NCBI GenBank assembly: GCA_013821265.1
Contig: JACDHD010000003.1
Location: forward strand, 1-64,000
DNA: 64,000 bases
Direction: 5' to 3'
DNA from: Parachlamydiaceae bacterium
GTDB lineage: Bacteria; Chlamydiota; Chlamydiia; Chlamydiales; Parachlamydiaceae
Shown here one piece after another: positions 43,668-52,558 of the stretch. The first letter of the stretch is position 1. The number at the start of each line of letters is the position of its first letter. The notes under the pieces were generated by a model, which saw nothing but the letters and a program-made list of their open reading frames with translations, did not search any database and was not told the origin of the DNA. Both the position numbers and the translations under genes were made by a program.

Positions 43668-46361
43668 TTAACCTTTGAAAATCGCGTTTAAAATGTCCGC
43701 ATGTTGCTTTTTGTGCAGAACATAGGATCCTGCTGCTGGGGAGGCACAACGTTCACGTCCCACATAGCGCAATGTCATCTGCTTAGGCAATAATGCCTGA
43801 AGCTGTTCATGGAGAAAGCCCCAAGCTCCCATATTTCTTGGCTCTTCCTGAACCCATAGGCATTCCTGAAGCCCTGCATACTGTTGGAGGATCTTTTTTA
43901 AGTGTTCTTTGTCCAGCGGATACAGTTGCTCAAGACGTACAATCGCACAATTCTGCATCTTCTGCTTTTCTCGTTCTGCCAGGAGGTCATAGTAGATACG
44001 TCCAGAACAGAGCAAGAGCTTTTCTACCTTTGACTTATCTAAAGAATCTTCAATAATTTCCTGAAAAGATCCATTTGATAAATCCTTTAAAGAACTGACA
44101 CATTCAGGATGACGCAACAATCCCTTCGGAGTAAATACAACGAGAGGTTTGAGTTGTGGATGTAGAATTTGGCGTCGCAGCAGATGAAAGAACTGAGCAG
44201 GCGTCGTGGGATTCACAATACGCATATTATCTTCTCCAGCCAGAATCAGAAAGCGCTCCATACGCCCTGAAGAGTGCTCAGGACCTTGCCCCTCATATCC
44301 ATGAGGCAAGAGCAGCACTAGACTAAATTTTTGACCCCATTTCTGTTCCGACGTCGCGATGTATTGATCAAGCACCACTTGAGCTGTGTTGCAAAAGTCT
44401 CCAAATTGTGCCTCCCAGATGACTAGAGCACGCGGATTGGCCACGCTGTAGCCGTATTCAAATCCTAAAACGGCATATTCAGAGAGAGGAGAATTGATCA
44501 CATCAAAGCGTCCTTGGCCTTCTTTAAGGTTGCTTAAAGGAATATAGGTTTGTTCCTTTGCTTGATCCACCCATACTGCATGGCGATGGCTAAATGTGCC
44601 TCTGCGGCAATCTTGCCCCGACAACCGAACGTCTTTGCCATCCCACAGTATCGATCCGTAAGCCAGCAATTCAGCCATTCCCCAATCGATCGGCTTATTG
44701 CCTTCCTGAATCATTGACAACCTTTCTTGAACTAAATTGTTTAGCTTAGGATGGATTGTAAAGCCTTCAGGAACAGTAGAAATGCGTTGAGCGATCGCCA
44801 CTAACGTTTCTTGCGGTACCTTTGTGTGAATCGTTTCGACAGAATCGGGTTGCCCCCTTTCTTCCTTACCTGTAGCGCTCACTTTTTGTTTACTCTCTTG
44901 AAGGGCTGATTGCAGTTCTTGAGTAAACTCTTTTTCCAGAGATTCTGCGAGGTCTTTTTCCAACGTTCCTTCTTGAATCAGTTGATCGCGGTACAGTTCG
45001 CGGATGGGACGTTTTTTGCGAATCAACTGATACTCTAGAGGCTGAGTATATGCGGGTTCATCCGCTTCATTATGGCCATACTTTCGGTAGCAGTTGAGTT
45101 CGATAAACACATCACAATGGAATTTCTGTCGGATCTCCACAGCTAAATTAGTTGCGTAGACGCACCCTTCAGGATCTTCCGCATTCACGTGGAAGACCGG
45201 AGCAGAAAAGGCACGTGCGATGTCTGTGCAGTAGCGCGTCGACCGCGATTCCTCAGGAGTCGTAGTAAATCCCACTTGGTTGTTGATTACAAAATGGAGG
45301 GTCCCACCCGTGGCATATCCAGGAAGCTTATAAAGCTGTAGGGTTTCGTAGAGCACACCTTGACCTGATATCGCGCCATCGCCATGGATTAAAACCGGCA
45401 TCACTACTTTTTGTGTCTGATCGTTGCGCAGAATCTGTTTTGCACGCGTTTGTCCCTCTACAACGGGATCAACAGATTCCAAATGGCTTGGATTTGGCGC
45501 TAAGGCAATCTTGATCCGTTGTCCGCTTTTTAATGTTACTTCCGAGGAAAAGCCTTTGTGATACTTGACGTCTCCACTACCTTCAAAAGAGTTTGGAATA
45601 TAACCCTCTTCAAATTCTGAAAAAATGTCGGCATGAGATTTTCGTAAAATGTTGCTCAAAACATTTAAACGACCGCGATGCGCCATTCCCACAACAAATT
45701 CTTGTACTCCTAGATCATTGCCTGTTTCAACAACAGCTTCTAACATAGGAATTAACGTCTCTCCACCTTCCAATGAAAAGCGCTTTTGACCTGTGTACTT
45801 TGTGTGGATGAAGGTTTCGAATAGTTCTGAGTGATTTAACTGCTGAAGGACCATCTTTTTTTGGTCTATTGTCAGTTCTGTCTTGAAACGAGTGGGTTCG
45901 ATGCGCTGCTGAAGCCACTCCTCCAGTTCAGGATTTTCAATGCTTTTGTACTCAATGCCAATCTTGCCGCAATAGATGCTTTTAAGCGTGTCTACAATCT
46001 GTTGTAGAGGGGCGGTAGCTGTTGGCAATAATCCAAATGTTGGAAATAGCTGGCTTAGTTCGTTCGATTGAAATCCAAGGTGATCTAGTTTGAGCTGGAT
46101 AGGTTCTTGAATGGGATCTAATGCAATGGGATTAATGTCTGCTTGTAAATGTCCGTAGATGCGATACGCTTCGATTAAATCATAAATGCGCTGATCTGAG
46201 GAAATTGACTGGGCGATTGTTTGCTTAACGGGAATTGCTTGCGAAAAGGCAAAATGCCAAGAGGAATCGACGCTATTTGGGTCTTTGCTGTATTTGCTGT
46301 AGATTTCGTCGACAAGATCGGGATTCGCTAAAGCTGCTTCTACCCAGGTATCGTGATTCAT
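43668..46361 (-). CDS. sucA: 2-oxoglutarate dehydrogenase E1 (SucA)
   Basis: Thiamine-diphosphate-dependent decarboxylating subunit, 897 residues. N-terminal region PNSVDSSWHFAF is the E2/E3-binding element of OGDH; the active-site core contains GMAHRGRLNVLSN, HGDGAISGQGVLYET and NNQVGFTT. GAGGTGA on the minus strand lies 3 bases ahead of the ATG at 46361, so I prefer it to the in-frame start at 46379. First gene of sucA-sucB-lpd. Confidence 0.96.
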   Translation of the reverse strand: MNHDTWVEAALANPDLVDEIYSKYSKDPNSVDSSWHFAFSQAIPVKQTIAQSISSDQRIYDLIEAYRIYGHLQADINPIALDPIQEPIQLKLDHLGFQSNELSQLFPTFGLLPTATAPLQQIVDTLKSIYCGKIGIEYKSIENPELEEWLQQRIEPTRFKTELTIDQKKMVLQQLNHSELFETFIHTKYTGQKRFSLEGGETLIPMLEAVVETGNDLGVQEFVVGMAHRGRLNVLSNILRKSHADIFSEFEEGYIPNSFEGSGDVKYHKGFSSEVTLKSGQRIKIALAPNPSHLESVDPVVEGQTRAKQILRNDQTQKVVMPVLIHGDGAISGQGVLYETLQLYKLPGYATGGTLHFVINNQVGFTTTPEESRSTRYCTDIARAFSAPVFHVNAEDPEGCVYATNLAVEIRQKFHCDVFIELNCYRKYGHNEADEPAYTQPLEYQLIRKKRPIRELYRDQLIQEGTLEKDLAESLEKEFTQELQSALQESKQKVSATGKEERGQPDSVETIHTKVPQETLVAIAQRISTVPEGFTIHPKLNNLVQERLSMIQEGNKPIDWGMAELLAYGSILWDGKDVRLSGQDCRRGTFSHRHAVWVDQAKEQTYIPLSNLKEGQGRFDVINSPLSEYAVLGFEYGYSVANPRALVIWEAQFGDFCNTAQVVLDQYIATSEQKWGQKFSLVLLLPHGYEGQGPEHSSGRMERFLILAGEDNMRIVNPTTPAQFFHLLRRQILHPQLKPLVVFTPKGLLRHPECVSSLKDLSNGSFQEIIEDSLDKSKVEKLLLCSGRIYYDLLAEREKQKMQNCAIVRLEQLYPLDKEHLKKILQQYAGLQECLWVQEEPRNMGAWGFLHEQLQALLPKQMTLRYVGRERCASPAAGSYVLHKKQHADILNAIFKG

Positions 46362-46446
46362 AGTCACCTCGTATACCAAGTATTTACAGTGTGGAAATTT
46401 ATTTTAAAAGAGTTTCCTTAAAGCGAGAAGTCTAACCGTCTTTAAT

Positions 46447-46570
46447 CCCGTGCCCATGAGCATGAGCGTGCCCGATTTCTAAAATCGTAGAATGAGGCAG
46501 GGTAGAAAAACACAATTGCTCGTTGCTTTTTAGCAAATCGGGCCCGGGCAGCTCACGGGCACGGGCACGG
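46447..46570. repeat. CGTGCCCGTGCCCGA-type inverted repeat, copy 2
   Basis: Arms CCCGTGCCCATGAGCATGAG and CTCACGGGCACGGGCACGG with a loop of about 60 bases, related to 24398-24502; both right arms continue into GGAA. It lies between the OMP-like gene and sucA, which are both on the minus strand, so here the element is in a tandem gap. Confidence 0.85.
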
Positions 46571-46590
46571 AAAAGTACAATATCTTGCAC

Positions 46591-47313
46591 CTAAAACCAG
46601 TAGACCACACCAATTTTGGCACCAGCAGCTCTCAAGCCATGCTTCTCTTTGCTCAAGCTGATATTATAGGCCGCTCCCAAACTGATAGACCAACACTTAT
46701 TGAGATCGTGCTCTAACACTAGCGCATAGTTAGGACCTTTAGCATCACTCTTGAATTTCTCCGTCTGATCTAGTCCCAACTCAGGAGCCTTCAACTTTAA
46801 ATCTGTGTGGGTTCGGCTAAAGCAATATTGAATTGTTCCATAAATGCGCCACGTTTCGTTAAAGCGATAGGTAATGTCCACAGCGATAAAAGGAGAAAGC
46901 GAACGAAAGGTCTCCTTTACTCCATGTAACTCAATGCCGATAGGTAATGGCACATCAACTTCCGCTTGTAGGTGCGTATAGGTACAACCCACATAAGGTG
47001 TGACTCCAAGGCACTCGTAAACAGGTACGTAATATCCTAATCCCAACCCAGCACTTACAATCTCTCCGTGCTTTGCTTTGCCATAAATTGCTGTTGGCTT
47101 CAGACACAATCCGCTGCCTTCTAACAGCATAATTGTCGCATCCCCCCGCACAGCAAGCATGTTTAAGCGGGTTGTCGTTTTATTAGAGGTTAAGATATCT
47201 ACTCGAGCAAATGCAGGACCAATGTCTAATCGCCCACACCCTTCCGCATAAACGGAACTTTTTCCAAATGCAACTGTAGCTAAAATAAGAGAAAGGCTAA
47301 TCCAATGTTTCAT
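46591..47313 (-). CDS. Outer-membrane beta-barrel-type protein
   Basis: A 240-residue exported protein. After a signal peptide (KHWISLSLILATVAFG, cleaved near AYA-type VYAEG) the sequence shows alternating hydrophobic strands (AGLGLGYYVPVYE, VTPYVGCTYTHLQAEV, FIAVDITYRFN) and ends in phenylalanine (VVYWF), the classical C-terminal signal for barrel insertion. I take it as a chlamydial outer membrane protein of unassigned family. The ATG at 47313 follows AAGGAGTG by 7 bases; an in-frame GTG at 47322 lies inside that site. Confidence 0.85.
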   Translation of the reverse strand: MKHWISLSLILATVAFGKSSVYAEGCGRLDIGPAFARVDILTSNKTTTRLNMLAVRGDATIMLLEGSGLCLKPTAIYGKAKHGEIVSAGLGLGYYVPVYECLGVTPYVGCTYTHLQAEVDVPLPIGIELHGVKETFRSLSPFIAVDITYRFNETWRIYGTIQYCFSRTHTDLKLKAPELGLDQTEKFKSDAKGPNYALVLEHDLNKCWSISLGAAYNISLSKEKHGLRAAGAKIGVVYWF

Positions 47314-47390
47314 CTTTAACACTCCTTATTAAGAATTAGAGAGTGCCATTGTGAAAGAAGAAGGGATAAAAATCCAAGCTTTAAAAAATT

Positions 47391-47645
47391 TTATACTTTT
47401 GAGTCTAAGATCACTTCTACGAATTCAGGAAATACTCCCGATGCATCGCGCCGCATGACGACCTTAAATGGAATGGTAAGATTACCGAGATGCTTTTCCA
47501 TTTGCAATTCATCCCAAATTTTCTGTTTTAATGCATCGTTGACAGGCTCATTTTTATACTTTTTCAACAGATTTTTTATATACGCCTGTTCCTTGCGACG
47601 AATAATTTCAATCCCGTAAAAGGGAGGTTCTCTATGCTGTTCCAT
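47391..47645 (-). CDS. Small protein of unknown function
   Basis: An 84-residue soluble protein, charged and helical in the first half (RRKEQAYIKNLLKKYKN) and beta-like in the second (TIPFKVVMRRDASGVFPEFVEVIL). No signal peptide, membrane helix or known motif. It is divergent from the coiled-coil gene, with 74 bases between the two starts, a possible shared promoter region. I do not recognise a family. Confidence 0.6.
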   Translation of the reverse strand: MEQHREPPFYGIEIIRRKEQAYIKNLLKKYKNEPVNDALKQKIWDELQMEKHLGNLTIPFKVVMRRDASGVFPEFVEVILDSKV

Positions 47646-47719
47646 GCCAAACCTTGCTTTTTCTGACGTCTCTTGCTAAGCTACCATACTTCTTCTCAAC
47701 ATCAAAGGAAAACAGAATT

Positions 47720-48400
47720 ATGTTAAAAAATGCTACCTATAAAGAAAAATTCGAACTTCTGAAAGAGTGGTTTCCTACCATCGTTCAGGAAATTAAATCT
47801 GATCTCAAAAATGATCACCTAAAACAAGACTCGCAGTTTTCGAAGAAATATTTTCCAGGCAAAAACGTCCCAAAATTAACAGCAGAAGAATTATCTGCTG
47901 GTTACCTGCAAGCTTTTTCACAGGAACCTGAAGCTGACAACATTGCCGACTTCATCTTCAATCAATGGCTACTCAAAAATACCGATGTATACCAGTACTT
48001 CGAAACATCCTTGGAAAAAATCGATCCCAATTTTACTGAGTTAACAGAACTCAGTGCAGCTCACTCCACCACTTTAATTAATGGATCTGTGCAGCAATTT
48101 GGACCCACCAAAACGTACCTCTTTTCCGTTATCAACTCTGTCGTGTTTCCTAAGTCAGCTTACGATTCCCTGCGCATTGCGGCTCAAAAAGCAGATAAAG
48201 AAACGGCCACAACTCAAGCGCATGCCAACGAACAAAAATCGTTGGAGTCTATGAAGCACTCTCATGCACAAGAAATTGCCCGTTTGACCGATAAGTATGA
48301 AAAGAAATTGCAAGGTCTGCAGAAAAAATACATGCAAGATACCGAAGCTCTGAAAAAACAAGTGGCAACACTACAACGCAAAATCAGTGGCAATGGCTAA
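47720..48400 (+). CDS. Coiled-coil protein of unknown function
   Basis: A 226-residue protein. The first 150 residues are globular (FELLKEWFPTIVQEIKSDL, FSKKYFPGKNVP) and the last 65 form a heptad-rich coiled coil (MKHSHAQEIARLTDKYEKK). The ATG at 47720 follows AAGGAA; an in-frame start at 47654 would begin in the intergenic region. The final codons overlap tadA by 8 bases, so it begins the tadA-aro operon. Function unknown. Confidence 0.7.
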   Translation: MLKNATYKEKFELLKEWFPTIVQEIKSDLKNDHLKQDSQFSKKYFPGKNVPKLTAEELSAGYLQAFSQEPEADNIADFIFNQWLLKNTDVYQYFETSLEKIDPNFTELTELSAAHSTTLINGSVQQFGPTKTYLFSVINSVVFPKSAYDSLRIAAQKADKETATTQAHANEQKSLESMKHSHAQEIARLTDKYEKKLQGLQKKYMQDTEALKKQVATLQRKISGNG

Positions 48401-48905
48401 TCGCAATCCTCCATTTCCATTTACGATCGTTCCTCAAAATGAAGACGAAACGTTTATGCTGGCGGCTCTCAAAGAGGCATGGAAGGCATTTTCTTCTAAT
48501 GAAGTGCCTGTGGGAGCCGTCCTTGTGCATAAAGGACAGATCATCGCAAGAGGATACAATCAAGTAGAAATGCTTAAAGATGCAACTGCTCACGCGGAAA
48601 TGTTATGCATTACTGCTGGTGAAGCAGCTTTAGACAATTGGCGTTTAGCCGACACAACACTATACTGCACGGTTGAACCTTGCGTCATGTGTGCCGGAGC
48701 GATGTTGCTTTCTCGCATTCCCCAAGTTGTTTGGGGAACCATCGATACGCGTCATGGTGCCAATGGGAGCTGGGTGAATCTGTTCGAAAAACCCCACCCC
48801 ACCCACTCTTTACAGTTGCGTAGCGGTGTGTTTCAAGAGTATTGCGCGACTCTAATGAAAGATTTTTTCCAAAAACGTCGTGAAGAGAAAAAAAATGGCT
48901 TCTGA
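48393..48905 (+). CDS. tadA: tRNA adenosine-34 deaminase TadA
   Basis: Zinc-dependent deaminase converting A34 to inosine in tRNA-Arg(ACG). About 170 residues with the catalytic motif TAHAEML (H and E) near residue 68 and the zinc cysteines in EPCVMCAGAM near residue 94. The ATG at 48393 overlaps the upstream stop; an in-frame GTG lies at 48387. Its 3' end overlaps the next small gene by 11 bases. Cytidine deaminases share the fold, but length and motifs favour TadA. Confidence 0.94.
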   Translation: MANRNPPFPFTIVPQNEDETFMLAALKEAWKAFSSNEVPVGAVLVHKGQIIARGYNQVEMLKDATAHAEMLCITAGEAALDNWRLADTTLYCTVEPCVMCAGAMLLSRIPQVVWGTIDTRHGANGSWVNLFEKPHPTHSLQLRSGVFQEYCATLMKDFFQKRREEKKNGF

Positions 48906-49146
48906 AGAGGTGTGGGATCGCATTGAAAACCTTTTGATCGAAATTGCCGAGCTTCAGCAGCGCAAACTATTGCGCTGTGGCAGAGAAGTCATTCCCAATC
49001 TCACGACAGATGACGTTCTTCAACCTAATGACTTTTTAGAATTAGAACAGCATCCTGTCTTTCGTTATGAAGAGGGTCTTTTAGCAGGCGTACACACCGT
49101 CCAAATGGCTCTCAGAGCTTTTCGAAATGAGTCGGTTCATGACTAG
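48895..49146 (+). CDS. Small protein of unknown function in the aro operon
   Basis: An 83-residue soluble protein, mainly helical (VWDRIENLLIEIAELQQRKLL) with an acidic middle (TTDDVLQPNDFLELEQHP). No motif is recognised. The ATG at 48895 follows GAAGAG; it overlaps tadA by 11 bases at its start and aroDE at its end, so it is translationally coupled on both sides. The coupling suggests a real gene, but its link to shikimate synthesis is untested. Confidence 0.7.
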   Translation: MASEEVWDRIENLLIEIAELQQRKLLRCGREVIPNLTTDDVLQPNDFLELEQHPVFRYEEGLLAGVHTVQMALRAFRNESVHD

Positions 49147-50599
49147 GTTGTGTATTGTCATTTCAGGCCCTTCCTCTGATGACGTTCGCGATCAGATTCA
49201 TCGCGCTAAACTGAGTGCTGACATCCTTGAATTCCGTATAGATCTTTTTGATTTCCAGACACTTGAACAAATTTCACAGTTGCAAGCAGAAGCCAACCTT
49301 CCTGTCATCTTTACACTACGCAAAGAATCGCAAGGAGGAAATAATCGCGGTAGGGAAACCCTACGTCTAGAGTTTCTAAAGCAACTCGCAACTCTACATC
49401 CCGCTTTTATGGACATTGAAGCAGAGGTCCCTCCAAGTTTCTTTGAAGAGTTAGCTACCATTTCTCCAATAACCAAATTGATCTGCTCATGGCATGACTG
49501 GGAGAGGACTCCTGATGATTTGGATACCCTCTTAGCAAGCATGAAACGTCCAAAGGCAAATTGCTACAAAATCGCCACAACAGCACACTCTACGGTTGAT
49601 GCCTTGCGCATGTTAAAATTTGTGCAGCAAAAAACAAAACTGGGTTGTTCTCTGATTGGCATTTGCATGGGTGAAGAGGGCCAATCGACACGCATCTTAG
49701 GACCCATTTTTGGTTCTCTTATGACTTTTGCAGTGTTAGATGCACAAAAAAAAGTGGCCCCTGGTCAACTCACCGCTGATGAATTGCTAAACATTTATCG
49801 ATTGCGATCCATAAGTTCTCACACCCAGATTTATGGTCTGATTGGCGATCCGATCTCATCAAGTCGGAGTCACCTCACTCATAATGACACGATGCATAAA
49901 ATGGATCTTGATGCTGTCTACATCAAGATGCGGGTTGAGGCTGCTGAGCTGCACCCTTGCTTATCTCTCTGTTCGCAATTAGGATTCCAGGGATTGAGTG
50001 TCACGATGCCTCATAAAGAATCGATTTTCCCAGAACCGATCAACACACTCCTTTTCACTAATGGAGACATGCAAGGACACAATACAGATGGCAGTGCTGC
50101 TTTAGAATTGCTGCAAGAAAGAATTCCCGATTTGCACAATAAAACAGTGGTTATTTTGGGAGCAGGCGGAACGGCTCAAGCAATTGCTCAACAGCTTTCA
50201 CAACATGGTGTCGCACTAATTTTTGCCAATAGAACGTTATACAAGGCACAACAATTAGCTCAAAGCTATGGCGGAGAGGCATTTTCGCTAGATCAGTTTG
50301 AGTCTATTGCGAAAGCAGAATATGACATTTTAATTAATTGTACGTCTGTGGGAATGAATGCTCCTGATGACTCACCTATTTGCCCATCTCATCTGCTACA
50401 AGGCGCCTTAATACTAGATTGCGTCTCATCCCCAGAAGAAACGTGCTTAATACAAGCTGCTAAAAAGCGCAGTTGTGACATTATTCCGGGCACTGCGCTA
50501 TTTGCCCGACAAGCAACCAAACAATTTGCTCTTTGGTTTGGAAAATCGATTGAAAAAGATGTCTACTGCCACATCTGTGAGAAAATAAAACATGGCTGA
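49127..50599 (+). CDS. aroDE: Bifunctional 3-dehydroquinate dehydratase / shikimate dehydrogenase
   Basis: A 490-residue fusion covering two steps of the shikimate pathway. The AroD half (about 1-215) is a type I dehydratase: catalytic His in CSWHDWERTP and Schiff-base Lys in CYKIATTAHS. The AroE half (about 225-490) has the shikimate-binding SSSRSHLTHN, the catalytic lysine in SVTMPHKE and aspartate in HNTDGSAAL, and the NADP motif VVILGAGGTAQAIA. The fused form is typical of chlamydiae and plants. Start at 49127 or 49139. It overlaps aroA by 8 bases. Confidence 0.95.
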   Translation: MSRFMTRLCIVISGPSSDDVRDQIHRAKLSADILEFRIDLFDFQTLEQISQLQAEANLPVIFTLRKESQGGNNRGRETLRLEFLKQLATLHPAFMDIEAEVPPSFFEELATISPITKLICSWHDWERTPDDLDTLLASMKRPKANCYKIATTAHSTVDALRMLKFVQQKTKLGCSLIGICMGEEGQSTRILGPIFGSLMTFAVLDAQKKVAPGQLTADELLNIYRLRSISSHTQIYGLIGDPISSSRSHLTHNDTMHKMDLDAVYIKMRVEAAELHPCLSLCSQLGFQGLSVTMPHKESIFPEPINTLLFTNGDMQGHNTDGSAALELLQERIPDLHNKTVVILGAGGTAQAIAQQLSQHGVALIFANRTLYKAQQLAQSYGGEAFSLDQFESIAKAEYDILINCTSVGMNAPDDSPICPSHLLQGALILDCVSSPEETCLIQAAKKRSCDIIPGTALFARQATKQFALWFGKSIEKDVYCHICEKIKHG

Positions 50600-51881
50600 C
50601 TACCGCATCACACCTGGAACACTTAAAGGACAATTAACGGTACCACCCTCTAAATCGCAAACGCTGCGCGCCATTTTATTTGCTTCCTTAGCACATGGTC
50701 AAAGCACCATTTACAATTACCTGCCCTCACCAGATACACAAGCGATGATTCAAGCATGCCGGTTCCTTGGAGCTCACATTGAACAGTTTCCCAATCATCT
50801 AACGATCCAAGGTCTTTCAGGAAAAATTAACGGTGCTCAGGATGTAATTGACTCAGGCAATTCAGGCATTGTGTTGCGCTTTATTTCCGCTGTAGCTGCC
50901 CTGTCTAAACAGCCTATTATGATCACTGGTGATCACTCCATTCGCACCAATCGCCCCATGCACGCCCTCTTAGCTGGACTGCAGCAACTTGGCGTTTCTG
51001 CTACCTCCACACAAAATAATGGATATACTCCTTTAGTGATTCAGGGACCATTTCGTGGTGGAAAAGCTGAAATCGATGGAGAAGACTCGCAACCTGTTTC
51101 AGGACTGCTTATTGCTGCAGCACTGGCTTCAGGACCTACCACACTAACAGTAAAAAATCCTGGTGAAAAACCTTGGATCGATCTTACGTTATCTTGGTTT
51201 GAGCGTTTAAACATTGCTTACGAACGTAAAGACTACTCACAGTATCATGTTAAAGGCAATTCTCAACTAAGCGGCTTTACTTATACTGTGCCTGGAGACT
51301 TCAGTTCAGCAGCATTTCCTATTGTGGCTGCTGTGATTACAGGATCTGAACTGTGCATTCACAATATTGACATGCAGGAAGCGCAGGGGGATAAGCAACT
51401 GATCGCGATTCTAAAGCAGATGGGAGCTTCAATAGAAATAGATGCAGACAAAAAAATACTTCAAGTGAAGCGTGGACAACAAAAACTGCAAGGCATCGAT
51501 GTTGACATTAACGATTTCGTCGATGCAATTGCCATCTTAGCCGTTGCTGGATGCTATGCAGAAGGCGAGACGCGTCTTCGCAATGCATCTGTAGCAAGAA
51601 ATAAAGAATGCAATCGCATTCAATGTTTACAGCAAGAGTTGGCCAAAATGGGAGCTGATGTTACGGAAACAGAAGATGGATTGCTTATTCGACGTTCAAG
51701 CTTACAGGGTTCTGCAGAGCTTCATTCGCACCACGACCATCGGATGGCAATGGCATTGACTGTGGCGGCTTTAGGAGCCACAGGATGCAGTAAAGTGCAT
51801 CATGTCGATTGCATTGCAAAGACATATCCTGGCTTCATGGAGCAGTTCACCACTTTAGGGGTATCCATCGTAACTATTTGA
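50592..51881 (+). CDS. aroA: 3-phosphoshikimate 1-carboxyvinyltransferase (EPSP synthase)
   Basis: A 429-residue EPSP synthase joining shikimate-3-phosphate and PEP. Substrate-binding residues lie in PPSKSQTLRAILFA near the N-terminus, LDSGNSGIVLRF (here IDSGNSGIVLRF) about 77, and near the C-terminus RNKECNRI and HHDHRMAMAL. Coupled to aroDE by an 8-base overlap. A repeat element separates it from aroK. Confidence 0.96.
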   Translation: MADYRITPGTLKGQLTVPPSKSQTLRAILFASLAHGQSTIYNYLPSPDTQAMIQACRFLGAHIEQFPNHLTIQGLSGKINGAQDVIDSGNSGIVLRFISAVAALSKQPIMITGDHSIRTNRPMHALLAGLQQLGVSATSTQNNGYTPLVIQGPFRGGKAEIDGEDSQPVSGLLIAAALASGPTTLTVKNPGEKPWIDLTLSWFERLNIAYERKDYSQYHVKGNSQLSGFTYTVPGDFSSAAFPIVAAVITGSELCIHNIDMQEAQGDKQLIAILKQMGASIEIDADKKILQVKRGQQKLQGIDVDINDFVDAIAILAVAGCYAEGETRLRNASVARNKECNRIQCLQQELAKMGADVTETEDGLLIRRSSLQGSAELHSHHDHRMAMALTVAALGATGCSKVHHVDCIAKTYPGFMEQFTTLGVSIVTI

Positions 51882-51887
51882 TTTTTT

Positions 51888-52001
51888 TACCACCGAGACA
51901 CAGAGAGCACAGAGAGAGCGAAAATTATTGGTTTAAACCAACACACTCTCCGCTTTCCTTTCCTCTCTGTGCTTCTCGGTGCTCTCTGTGTCTCGGTGGT
52001 A
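51888..52001. repeat. TACCACCGAGACACAGAG inverted repeat, copy 5, inside the aro operon
   Basis: Arms TACCACCGAGACACAGAGAG and CTCTCTGTGTCTCGGTGGTA enclose about 70 bases. It sits between aroA and aroK on the same strand, 6 bases after the aroA stop. The right flank AAAATAAAACGAACACTTA matches that of copies 1 and 2. It may reduce readthrough into aroK-aroC. Confidence 0.9.
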
Positions 52002-52027
52002 AAAAATAAAACGAACACTTAGGTTTT

Positions 52028-52558
52028 ATGAACAGTATTATTTTATGTGGCCTGCCTGGATCAGGTAAAACAACGATTGGACGCAGGCTTGCAGAACGTC
52101 TCAACTGCGACTTTCGCGATACCGACGATTTAATCGAACGTCACTACTTGTTGCTAGCTGGAGAACATAAATCGTGTCGCGAAATTACAAAATCAGAAGG
52201 CGAAATGCTCTTTTGTGAGCTTGAAAGTACGATCATTAAACTGTTTCTGCAACCTACTAATCAAGTGATCGCAACTGGCGGAGGAACATTGCTAAATCCC
52301 CTCAATACACACCACCTGAAAAGTTTGGGTCGCTGCGTATACCTAAAAGCCTCGACCTCAACAGTACTTCCACGTATCTTGCAAACTGGCATGCCTACAT
52401 ACCTAGCCCCTAAGACACCTGAAACATCCCTCCAACAATTAGCTGCGGTACGCGATCCCATTTATGCTTCTGCAGCCGATATCACAATTGACGCGAATCA
52501 CACTTCTGTAGAAGCTATTGTTGAAGAACTTATCCAAAGGCTACATCATGGCAAGTAA
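52028..52558 (+). CDS. aroK: Shikimate kinase
   Basis: A 176-residue P-loop kinase phosphorylating shikimate. Walker A is GLPGSGKTT (8-16), the shikimate-binding DTDDLIE follows, and GGGTLL is the third signature (IATGGGTLLNP). The lid contains RILQTGMPTYL. AroC overlaps its last 11 bases. The family includes gluconate kinases; the cluster supports shikimate. Confidence 0.94.
   Translation: MNSIILCGLPGSGKTTIGRRLAERLNCDFRDTDDLIERHYLLLAGEHKSCREITKSEGEMLFCELESTIIKLFLQPTNQVIATGGGTLLNPLNTHHLKSLGRCVYLKASTSTVLPRILQTGMPTYLAPKTPETSLQQLAAVRDPIYASAADITIDANHTSVEAIVEELIQRLHHGK

Noticed and set aside
48387-48392. GTG start for tadA
   Set aside because: An ATG lies two codons further and fits the family start; the GTG adds only two residues within the upstream gene.
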